64,000 nucleotides of DNA from the NCBI GenBank assembly GCA_026874595.1, contig CM049315.1:76274401-76338400 (forward strand). The letters run 5' to 3'. The position numbers were made by a program, and so were the translations under genes. Below the pieces are notes generated by a model. That model searched no databases, had not been told where the DNA came from, and saw only the letters and a list, made by a program, of their open reading frames with translations. The stretch comes from Sipunculus nudus (Eukaryota; Annelida; Sipuncula; Golfingiida; Sipunculidae). Positions 40,101 to 50,796 of the stretch are shown in pieces; the first letter of the stretch is position 1; every line of letters begins with the position of its first letter.

Positions 40101-41190
40101 ACGTCACTCCGATCCCGTCATTGAAACAAGAGGCGGCGTAAAATTGTTTTATTGAATTCCTATTATAAACACACTTCCGGCTGGTAGCATCTCGCAGGAT
40201 TTTAAGATCTGCGGAAGTAAATCACACAGACTAAAGAGTTGTAGTTTGATCGATCGACTTGTATACGCTCATTTTTATCTTCGTGTAATATATTATCACA
40301 CACATACTGACCAATCGAAGAACTCTATCAATAGGATTTATAGAATTCAAAGGCCCAGGCAGATGCCTGCAACTCTCATCCAATCAAATACGCTCCTACA
40401 CAGCTGTTTATGAACAACATTCAATATAATGTCAGATTTCCTGGTAATGGTCGGTTTACCGCTGCCTTGCGAGTGTTTTCTCCAAACGCACAAAACACGT
40501 TAGGATTCCGAGTCAACAGGCTTGTTCAGTTGATTAATAAGCCAATCACGGACTCAAACACGTTGTCCCCTTTTCCTAACCAAATCCAGTATATCTGGCT
40601 AAAACAAGTAGTGCTTTGCCAAAGCCTTGCTCTAGATAAAGCATTATGTAAAGATATCGTAAGGTGATATCGTTGCCAGGTTGTGCTGCTGTCCATGATG
40701 TTTTAAAAAAATAGAAGAAGAATGTCATTGAATACGACTTAAAGCACTATACTGAAAATATAAAACAAAAACAAAAAGTAATTTTCAACACCGTACTCAT
40801 TATATAATGTACCCGTTTTATATACTTTAACTGAGAAAGCTGTACCCAGCACAATGAGATAACTTTCGGGAAAAGTAGAAGTCAAAACCTGGTGACCTGA
40901 AAAAGCAGAACATCCATAAAGAATGTAATTTATTAATTCAAGTATGAAAAATGATTTACTAAAAGGAAAACCTTAAAAATGAATGAACACACTTTACCTA
41001 ATTTTTTTCGTTGAGGGAAGTCTTTTTTTGTTTGTTTGCTGCTTGGACAGACCCAGCCAGAGAGTTTCCTGCATACTTGATTACCAGATGGCAGTAGTGT
41101 TTCTGATCTTTTTTTTACAGAGAATGAAGGGCAGGTGCATCCGCTGCTCCGTACAGTTCTTTAATGCTTTTTTTATATGTAACCTTAAAG
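37109..41190 (-). pseudogene. Copy D: dead tandem-CTLD receptor, sister of copy C
   Basis: Relics: 41190-40998 (CTLD1-N), 40208-40103 (CTLD1-C, residues largely readable), 39886-39702 (CTLD2-N), about 39372-39243 (CTLD2-C), 38589-38536 (stalk, intact), 37822-37713 (transmembrane), 37145-37109 (tail). It shares with C the missing signal-peptide exon, the GTAC gain, the 11-bp deletion, the TGA and the 5-bp deletion. Private lesions: a 1-bp gain in exon 2, 2 bp lost at the CTLD1-C donor, the CTLD2-C acceptor AG destroyed, and 8 bp lost in the transmembrane exon (110 instead of 118 bp). Confidence 0.85.
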
Positions 41191-41220
41191 CTTTTGGGAA
41201 ATCGGTAAAAATAGCTTTTA

Positions 41221-41710
41221 CAGGGGCGTAGCCAGAGGCCCCCCCCCCCCTCTCCCGTCCCATCCAGTACTCGCTTCACTTATTCTAATACTGATTAACT
41301 TTTCTAAAAAATAAATCATTGAATTCCTGTCACTGGTATCCGCAGATTTGGGACATATTTCTACAATTCATTAGGTTTGATTCTGCAATTTTGATATTTT
41401 TTTCATCTTGATATTTTAAACCGGAATTAAAACATTAGTATCTTGTGTGGAATTTTTGTGAGGTGTTTATATATACACAATTTAATTTTATCCACCTTTA
41501 TTACTTGCAAATTCATTAGATCCCGCTTAAATGCAAAATTTAACATAAGACTTCAACATATCAATTATTTTACCCCGAGCATTACATTTAAAAGATATGT
41601 TGCAAGTATTAAGCGTAGATGTGCCTTTTCGCCATTGACAGAAAATGCTGAAAACGTTTGAAATTATATATCCAAAGTTTGAAAAAAAAAATAAAAATAT
41701 TAAAGATTGA
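41221..41710. mobile_element. Truncated copy of the same hAT-like element in unit D
   Basis: It begins with CAGGGGCGTAGCCAG after ATAGCTTTTA and follows the copy C element to about 41,710. There the sequence jumps to material equivalent to about 48,540 in unit C, so the right end and upstream region are deleted. Confidence 0.6.
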
Positions 41711-42127
41711 ACCCCTTTAACCCTTAACTGTTAACAGGCCACTAAAGAGCACTCAAAATGGGCAACTAGAATGCCATGATATGTATAGATTTCTTCAGGA
41801 CAAAAATATTGCAAATTGGTTAGGATTGGGTGGCCTTCAGCCGCAAATTAATCTGACTTCAGTGATCATTTGCATCTCAGAGATATATAAATATGCCTTT
41901 ATGTTATCCTTTTGGTCACTGTCTTATCTTAATAAACAAGGTTCCCACACACAATTTGATTCGCTGCCTATAAGAACTCCACATTGGACGTATGATATTG
42001 AATTTTCTATAGTATATATAATTATTTTGTAATGTTATTTGATGTCATGATACATGTTAAGTGGGATGTATTCTTAATTATCTAGAATAATTCTTAGAAT
42101 ACACAAACTAGAGTCGTCAGTGAATAC

Positions 42128-42281
42128 CGTATTTACTTTATAAGACGCCCGGGCGTTTGTTTTTTTTAGACCTGGCTTTGACCAGGCGTCTAAACAAAGC
42201 CGGCCTTTACTAAAGGCCGGCGTTTATTAAATGAAAATACATTTTCAGGCTCGGCAGACAAAAGCACAAAATAACAAGCCA
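42128..42281. mobile_element. Left-end fragment of the pogo-like element at the D/C junction
   Basis: It carries CCGTATTTACTTTATAAGAC, CCCGGGCGTTT, GGCCGGCGTTTATTAAAT and CTCGGCAGACAAAAGCAC as in the element at 48,842, then stops abruptly where the flank of unit C begins. Confidence 0.6.
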
Positions 42282-42556
42282 GAATCAAAATATTACAATG
42301 ATTTATGACAAACACAAACGTTTGAACTCTTAGATGAAAGAATATCTAAATGTAAAGGTTTACCCAAATAAAACGAAAGTTACAAATAATATTAACATAT
42401 TTTTCAGGGTTGAATAACAGCATTTTATACTTAAATAGAAACTAGTGTGGTCCATATATACAAAATACTTAAAAAATCATAAAACATAAACGTGCGAAGT
42501 TTTTCCGGCGAGTTAAAAACCAGGCCGCTGGAGTCAGAGAACCTTACTCCATCTTA

Positions 42557-44254
42557 TCATATGTCCGGGTTGTAACTTGCCCTATTACGGGTCGATAATC
42601 TGAAAATCAAGGTTCTTTCCGTGAACAAGAGCAAACTGATCATCAACTGCTACTTGATAATTACTGATGGCAATAATGCAGGCATTTGATTAACCCTTCT
42701 TGATACTGTATTCCTGTGTTTATATGTAACATTATCATGTGAGAAAAATATATATAGTATCTAACCAGTAGATGTAAACAATATGCCAGACTCAATACAT
42801 TATTACATTTACAGTTAAATGTTAAATGTTTGGCAAAAAGATAGAGTACATGACCAGGAATTGATTGAAAACCTGCTCTCCGAGTGTCCTAGGGGCAGCT
42901 TTCTGCATATAGACATTAAAGATTCTCATTATGTTGACTTGGGTGGTTTCCGAATTTATAGGTTTGATAGTCTGGTTCCGTCACATTTACTAAGAAGAAG
43001 TTTTCTTGGTAAAAACCTGATAAAAACTTCCATCGTACAGTTGAAGCTTAATTTATGATTAATTTAAAATTTGTCAATTCTTGGTGAATAATCGATCCGG
43101 ACATAATAAATACGTTACATCTATTAGGAGTTTGTTCTTATGTTACCTAAATATTATGAATTTAATAAGGTGCAAGTGCAAGACGAATCACCTAATCAAC
43201 ACTAAATAACTTAAACCTACGCTTTGCTAAAATGTGTCCACATGATTGAATTACCTGATATGCGGTCCTCCGAAGACCATCACTATACAAACTAGGAAGG
43301 TTACCATAATTAGCGTCGCAAATATAACAAAACCCGCCACAACCATAGTTAGTGTGGATATTGTATTTTCCCCTGCAAAAGAAAAGAAAATTAACCGCTT
43401 AATATATGGATCCCATCTCGCTAGACCATATAGCTGACACACTCGAACGATAAAATGACATTACCAAAAACCTGTCACTTCGACAATACAAAAATCAACC
43501 CTGGAAATCGTTTGATATATGTAAGAATGATTTACACTTAGTGGGAAAATGAGGAAAAGTTTTTTTTAAGTGCACATATACCACAAAGACTAGTTTTAGC
43601 ACGGGCATTCACCAACTCATGGAATAAGGAATCGCCAAGGCAACCTTACGGTGCTCAATTTATTTTGATGGAATTATTTAGTAGCCAGGATAATTTTTCT
43701 ATAATGAAACATGTTTATCACTGATAGAAATTACTCTGATACCCGTAATACCCGTTTTCTGGCAAATAAATTACAATCAGGACTCTAGACAGCTAATTCA
43801 TAGGGCCAATACATCCTCTTATGTCTTAATAAAGATTATAGAACGACTAGAAAATGTGTTGACCAGATACTAGCGAGGTACAGATAAATTCAATGGAGCT
43901 GCTGGTAACTGAAATGTCAACTCATTCGATCTTGCAAACAGGTCTATTAGAGACTCCGTAAGGACAAAGAAGTTTATATGTTGTTATGTGTTCTATAATA
44001 TGGGCACATAAAGCATTTGGTATAAGTAGAGTCAGCATGTATTTATATACAATGGGAACATTACACAGATGGCTTTAGCAGGAATATATACCTTTCCATT
44101 ATGTGATGTTGTCGATGCATCATTTGTCTTACCATCAGTCAGGATGCTGCCTTCGGAATTCAATAGTATTTAAATTTTAGAATAATGGTAAAGATTTTAA
44201 ATATTTACTGTATATGCAATAAAAAAATGACACGGTTGAGGAAGATTGTAGATA

Positions 44255-44309
<55 letters not shown>

Positions 44310-46831
44310 TATACCTAGAAATACACATTCAGATATACCTTGTTATATAAAACAGGTACAAATAGGACTAAGGGCTCGGAAATTATGGCGATCAGGAGTT
44401 CTGAAATTCAATTTGAATCTATTGCGATATAAGTTTTCAGGATATATGTGTGTTCTCGTAAACTTAAATACCAAATGTTTAATATATCTTGATAGCTGCA
44501 GACAGACAGAACACTTAGCTTACTCGCTAGAAAATGAGTTCAAATGTAAATAGAGCATTTTACCACAAAGGTTTATTTCAATTTATTTGTTTGTGCACAA
44601 CGGACTGTGCATTGTGATGTTTACCAATGAGCGACAGGCTGGAAGCAAGGGCATAACATCTCAAATATACTTACATTGTGTGGAAGTAAACGTTACAAGG
44701 TGTCATCATGTCGCAGGTGTGTGTGGGGGGGGGGGGGGGGGGGGCCATGGTTCAGAATATAAGATGACAAAGGGTGACATTTTATCTCTTTCACTCTCAC
44801 AGGCCAAAACTTGTGATACTTCTACCTGCCATTGTAACATACATAGGCATGCTCCTCTCCACAGTCTGCTGGCTTCCACGTGCCGTCCTTAATCATAACA
44901 GAACAAGTTAAATCAATAGTTAAATGTTTCCCAGTTCTGGTATGTAAGCGGTTCATATCCTTAAAACAAGCGTCTCTGATTAGAAATTATTTCAGTACCT
45001 TTGGTATATATGCTAATACTCACTTTTGAATTATGTCATATTTTGCCAATGAATGCATTATAGGAATATATAGAAAGTGAATTGGGTAACCAGTCTAAAT
45101 TGGCTCAGACAAAATAATGCACTTTAAAAAGACTTTTTTCTTTGATTTTTCTTTATTGTCTATATTTTTATATCAAGAATACAACCTTAGATATAACTGG
45201 AGAATTATAAACATGTTTCGTAAAGAAATATGGAATTTGCTGAATCAAAGAATCGGGAAAAAGAGGAAGCTCTCTCCAAAGCTGAAATCTTTAAAAAATT
45301 CTCCTTCCGGGTCGGAATCCATGTTTCATTACACCCTAGTGTCCATGACGACGAGGAGGATAAATTGACAGGCCCCGCCAAAGTGCCTCCCAGTGAGGTG
45401 ATCGTTATACAATCCGGATGTTGTACAGTACGTTATATGTTATACCCATCTCATTACGATCACCGCAACAGTCTAAAGGTAAAATAATATAACACAAAAG
45501 AATATATAATTTTTGCGATGCAATTTTAACAAAATACGGGGAGCAGAATTTTGTTTTGTAAAATTGTTTAGAAAAGTTGACGTGGGCTTGTAATATACAG
45601 TATACAACACTAAAGCCTTTGATACACATAGGGTCATATCGTGTAATGATTGTATGGAATAGTGGTACTTCTCTGTTTTACACGCTACTCCGATCCCGTC
45701 ATTGAGACACAAAATTGTTTTATTGAATTCCTATAATAAACACACTTCCGGTTGGCAGCATCTCGCAGGACTTCAAGATCTGTGGAAAAAAAATCATACA
45801 GGCTAAAGTGTTGCCATTTGAACGATTGATTTGTATAGGCTGTTGCTGCAGTGCATATTGGCTCATTTTTACTTTTGTGTAATATCTTATGGAAGAAATC
45901 GTCTAATGACACACATACTGACATATCGAAGAACACTATCAATAGGATTTATAGAATCCTAAGGCCCGGGCAGACGCCTCTGTCCCTACGCATCGTGCGT
46001 ATAATGCAACTCTCATCCAATCAAATACTCTCCTACACAGCTGTTTATGAACAACATTCAATATAATGTCAGATGTCCTGGTAATGGGCGTTTTACCGCT
46101 GCCTCGGGAGTGTATTCTCGAAACGCACAAACACCTAAGGATTCCGAGTCAACAGGCTTGATCAGTTGATTAATAAGCATATCACGGACTCCAACACGTT
46201 GTCCCCTTTTCCTAACCAAACCCAGTATAACTGGCTCAAAGGAGTAGTGCTTTGTAAAAGCCTTGCTGTAGATAAAGCATTGTGTAAAGATATCGTAAGG
46301 TGATATCGTTGCCAGGTTGTGTTGTTGTTCATGATGTTTTAAAAAATAGAGGAAGAATATCATGGAATACGACTTAAACCACAATGTACTGATAATATCA
46401 AACAAAATCAAACAGTAATTATGAACACCGTACTCATTATATAATGTACCCTCCCAACTTGTATACTTTAACTGAGAAAGCTTTACCCAGCACAATGAGA
46501 TAACTTTCGGGAAAAGTAGAAGTCAAAACCTGGTGACCTGAGAAAGAAGAACATGCATAAAGACGGTAATTTATCTATTCGATTATGAAAAATGATTTTA
46601 TTAAATGAAATATCTATAAAGTGAATGAACACACTTTACCTAAATTTTTTCGTCGAGGAAAGTCTTGTTTTTTGTTTGCTGTTTGGACAGACCTAGCCAG
46701 AGAGTTTCGTACATACTTGATTACCAGATGGCGGTAGTGTTTCTGATCTTTTTCCACTGAGAATGAAGGTTAGGTGCATCCCCTTCTCGGTACAGTTCTG
46801 TAATGCTTTTTTTAAAATGTTACCTTAAAGC
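42557..46831 (-). pseudogene. Copy C: dead tandem-CTLD receptor, no signal-peptide exon
   Basis: Relics in order: 46831-46640 (CTLD1-N), 45779-45682 (CTLD1-C), 45472-45277 (CTLD2-N), 44959-44830 (CTLD2-C), 44150-44097 (stalk), 43372-43255 (transmembrane, intact, 118 bp), 42599-42557 (tail, intact). Lesions: a 2-bp gain in an A-rich run and loss of the NWT segment in the first relic; a 10-bp deletion in the second; a 4-bp GTAC gain, an 11-bp deletion and a lost donor in the third; a TGA and a 5-bp deletion in the fourth; stalk donor GT changed to GA. The signal-peptide exon is gone through a deletion of about 0.8 kb relative to B. A promoter-like block remains upstream near 48,250. Confidence 0.85.
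44257..44308. repeat. TA microsatellite private to copy C
   Basis: The TA tract lies where unit D has non-repetitive sequence (about 38,680-38,705), so it expanded or was gained after the C/D duplication. Confidence 0.8.
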
Positions 46832-46861
46832 CTTCGGGCAATCGGGAAAAAATAGCTTTTA

Positions 46862-47790
46862 CAGGGGCGAAGCCGGGGGGGGGGGGGGGCGCGGGGGTCA
46901 TGGGGCCGGTCGCATCCAATACTCGCTTCACTTATTCTAATACTGATTAACTTTTCTAAAAAAATAAATAATGAAATTCCTGTAACTAGTATCCGCAGAT
47001 TTGGGGCTTATTTCTACAGTTCATTAGTTTTGATTGTGCAAATTTGATATTTTTTTTTCATCTTGTACAACTGATATTTTAAACCGGAATTAAAACTATA
47101 GTCTCTTGTGTAGAATTTTTGTGGGGTGTTTATATATACACAATTTAATTTTATCCACATTTTATAACTTGCAAATTCATTAGATCCTGCTAAAATGCAA
47201 AATTTAACATAAGACTTCAAAATATCAATTATTTTACCCCGAGCATTACATTTAAAAGATAATATTTCGCAAGTATTAAGCGCAGATGTGCCTTTTCGCC
47301 ATTGACAGAAAATGCTGAAAACGTTTGAACTACATCTCCAGAGTTAAAAAAAAATATTAAAGATTAAACTCTTTTAAAGGGTGACTACATTATGCAAAGA
47401 CATTAGAGAACAGTTCCTGAGGAATGGAAACCCCTGTTTTCTTTTGAAAATTGCCTCAAAATGTCTCAGAATTGATTATTTTTACATTGCATAGTCAACA
47501 TTTTTCCAATCAATATGTATGGGGGGGATACCCCCTCCTACACCCTCCCCCATGTACCTGTAATTAACCTTATTTAAAACATGTTTCATAATTGAAATAA
47601 AAAAATATATTTATATTTTTATAAACTAAAATATTTAACGTAGTAATAATATATATATTTATATACACATACATACATACATACATACATACATAATGCC
47701 CATCAAACGCCTAGCCAATATTTGCGCTCCACCCGGAATTCCGCCACTGATTACGGCCCCTCCCCTCCCTCAATCCTGGCTACACCCCTG
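46862..47790. mobile_element. hAT-like non-autonomous element in copy C
   Basis: The ends read inward as CAGGGGCGAAGCC and CAGGGGTGTAGCCAGG, a terminal inverted repeat of hAT type. It is flanked by a direct repeat GCTTTTA (46,855-46,861 and 47,791-47,797). Unit B has one GCTTTTA at about 54,835, the empty site. No transposase is recognised. The 7-bp visible duplication is one short of the usual 8 for hAT. Unit D keeps only the left part. Confidence 0.65.
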
Positions 47791-48193
47791 GCTTTTATAT
47801 AAATGAAACATTCAGAGTCATCGCAATAATTGCTACACGTGTAAAAAGTCATTCTGTTGGTGTTTACGCCACAATTGCCAAACGACTGGGAGACTCTTTA
47901 CGTGTCGGCAACTTCTGTTTGATCTATGATTCAATATAAACTTTTCATTGCTCAGATCCAACTGTGACGGACTGTTGTCGTGTATGTCCCCATACACAAT
48001 AAATAGACCTTTGCATGTCCAAATAAATTATCAGATAAGCATGATTGGAACAGGGAAGGAATGTCCAGGTTGTGATGTATAATGAAATAAATATTGCTTG
48101 TTGTGGGTTCAACAACTATTATTTTCACGTCTGCTTAATCGCATTTTACAGGGACTTTAGTGACTCATGTATGATTACAAACTTAGCTTACCT

Positions 48194-48260
48194 AGGTGCT
48201 TAAATTAGCCAGATCAGTCTTGCGACCAGGAACCGACTCAGCAGTATACTATATATTATT
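48194..48260 (-). promoter_or_regulatory. Relic promoter and 5'UTR exon of copy C
   Basis: On the minus strand AATATATAGTATACT precedes GTTCCTGGTCGCAAGACTG and a CACCTAG|GTAAGC donor, aligned with the copy B promoter block. The downstream signal-peptide exon is deleted, so any transcript would lack the normal start. Confidence 0.4.
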
Positions 48261-48841
48261 TACGGGTCAGGTGCAGTTGTGCATTCTTGTCATATATCTT
48301 TTTAGCTTAACATGAAGAACCTGGCAAATGAACGTGCCATTGTGGTGGCACCAGGCTCAGTAAGGTTCAGGCTCATTTTTTTCTTAATGGGTGCACACTT
48401 CATGAGGATAGTTTAAACTTGCTTGAAAGGACAGCTATCCAAATATATGATGCGTCAAATTACAAAAAAAAAAAAAAAATACGTGCGAATGTAGGATGAG
48501 AGCAAGTATCACCTATACCTTAAACAGAATGGGACAAACCGGTAAGGGTTGGGTGGCCTCCAGCCGCAAATTAAGCGGACTCTAGTGAGCATTTGCATCT
48601 CAGAGAGATATAAATATGCCTTTATGTTATCCTTTTTGACACTGTCTTATCTTTATTAACAAGGTCCCCACACACAATTCGATTCGCTGCTTATATGAAC
48701 TCCACATTGGACGTATGATATTGAATTGTCTAAAGTATATATAATAATTTGTAATGCTATTTGGTGTCATGCTAAATGTTATATGGGATGTACTTTTGCT
48801 TTTCTATTTTTAGAATACACAAATTAGAGTCGTCTGTGAAT

Positions 48842-49982
48842 CCGTATTTCCTTGATCAGACGCCCGGGCGTTTATTTTTTCAGACCTGGCTTTAACCCGG
48901 CGTGCTAACAAAGCCGGCGTCTATTTAAGGCCGGCGTTTATTAATAAATATACATTGTCTGACTCGGCAGACAAAAGCACAAAACAACATGCCAAACAAT
49001 AAACCCCCGTTCATTAGTACCTGGGGACGCATTTTTAGAACATCATCGGTTAATGGATTGTGTTTTACGAAATATCCTAAAATATCATATGGGACACGCA
49101 CAATCTCCACAATCGCATATCATATCAGTTTACGGGGTATCACAGCGAGGGATTTTGTAGTTGTCCATAAGCATCTGTCCGCGAGGGCTCTCGAGGCCAG
49201 TTGCCACGGTGTTTCATGTTGCCGTTCTGTTTATTGTGCACCGCGTGCATTTGGTAAGATGATTTCCTTCTGAATATGAAGTGGCTCTTCTAATAATTGT
49301 GTACCACCTACGACTGAAAAGAAATCAGAAAACAGGGGGGTTGGTATGTATAACGGCACTGCGCAATTTATTTCATGACACTTTCCTCTCGACTTTTGGC
49401 TGATTCGGCTTGATATAGCGTAATCAAGCGCATTTGATTGGGATATACGGGTATTTGACATTAAGTGTCGGCAACATTCAATAAATATTTGGTGGTTTGC
49501 AACAAGAAGGAAATAATATTTATAACCGTGTTTTTGGTGACAATGGGGACGCACTAAAAAGCAAGGGGCGTGATATGGTGTGGTACTGACAGTGGTGATA
49601 GCTCTTGTCTTAATGAAAGCCACATCAATGTTTACCTTTTAATTGTGTCAAGTTTGCTAAGATCGGTGATCGGCTGAAATCATAATGGATGAATCAGGAA
49701 AATTTGCTCTCAGGTATGAAACAAAAAAGGCGTGACACGTTAGTTGAAAGAAATTTTATAGAGGAATTCAACATTTTATTAACACAAAAAAATAGAAATT
49801 CATACAACAATCTTCTCCGGTCAGTTTGCACCGTACATGCAAACATTATAGTGAGAGGAAAAGACATGGCAACAAATATGGAAACTTCTCTGGTACCCGG
49901 CCTCTGAACAAGACCCGGCGTCACTTTACGGCCGGCGTTTATTTTTCTTAGACATTGTTTTGACCCGATCAAGGAAATACAG
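48842..49982. mobile_element. pogo/Tigger-like element with degenerate coding interior
   Basis: The ends read inward as CCGTATTTCCTTGATC and CTGTATTTCCTTGATC, with subterminal GGCCGGCGTTTAT in both arms and a TA at the outer edge. Length is about 1.14 kb. Short minus-strand open stretches (49,110-48,925 and 49,623-49,231) are not recognisable as transposase. Family assignment rests on the TIR and TA target only. A left-end fragment also lies at about 42,128-42,281. Confidence 0.5.
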
Positions 49983-50753
49983 TAAGTCTGTTTGTCATGC
50001 AAGTTCTCAATAGATATCCATGGTAACTGGACTGATGTTATGTTTTAGCCTTTTTGTCATGGTTGTGTCACAATATACATGAAATTTCATGTATGTTTAC
50101 TATCCTTTTAAAAGAAAACAAGATACGACTGAAAAAAAATACACTTGATGAGACCTGACTCTCCTAAGACCCTAAGTTTTGCATGTTTTCCAGACCAAAG
50201 GCCGAGGCAATTAAGTGTCCAGGATCTAGAAAAAGCCGTGAAATCAATGATAATCGGCGCTTTCAATAACATACCGCAAAGGGTCGGAGAAATAATCATT
50301 TTATGTGAGTTAACACCATACCTTTGTTTCAATAGTGTAAAATAATTATTGCATCTTCTATGATTGATAAAATTACTTATTGGAAGAGTTACTTATTTAA
50401 TTTACATACTCATCCGATTATACATTTGCATAATCTGGGTAATAAAGATGTGGGGGGGGGGGGGGGATGAGTACGAAGAATCAAAATATTACAATGATAA
50501 ATGACAAACACACACGTTTGAAATTCTTAGATGAAAGAATATCTAAATGTAAAGGTTTACACAAATAAAACGAAAGTTACAAACAATATCAACATATTTC
50601 TCAGGTTTGAATAACAGCATTTTATACTTAAATAGAAACTAGTGTGGTCCATATATACAAAATGCTTAAAAATTCATAAAACAAAAACGTGCGAAGTTTT
50701 TCCGGCGAGTTAAAAACCATGCCGCTGGAGTCAGAGAACCTTACTCCATCTTA

Positions 50754-50796
50754 TCATATGTCCGGGTTGTAACCTGCTCTATTACGAGTCGATAAT
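50754..50796 (-). CDS. Copy B exon 8: short cytoplasmic tail and stop
   Basis: 43 bp after the acceptor TTTTCAG. Joined in phase 2, it encodes LSTRNRAGYNPDI and TGA. The same frame gives ISTRNRASYNSDT in copy A and LSTRNRASYNPDI in copy C, so coding constraint or recent common origin supports this exon. The conserved elements are STRNRA and Tyr-Asn. Confidence 0.75.

Larger units (their letters stand above)
36440..42281. repeat. Tandem gene-duplication unit D
   Basis: It aligns by eye with units C, B and A, including introns and the flank downstream of the genes (for example the ACAAGAAACGGGTGA block near 36,465 matches CCAAGAAACGGCTGA near 56,780). It joins unit C abruptly at about 42,281, where the left end of a pogo-like element abuts AGAATCAAAATATTACAATG. 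Confidence 0.7.
42283..48838. repeat. Tandem gene-duplication unit C
   Basis: It is very similar to unit D through 42,283-46,860 and to B through most of its length. It contains a complete hAT-like insertion. The unit ends against a pogo-like element at 48,842. Confidence 0.7.

Noticed and set aside
49231-49623. 130-codon minus-strand frame as a transposase
   Set aside because: It lies inside the pogo-like element but no DDE-type motif or DNA-binding domain could be recognised.
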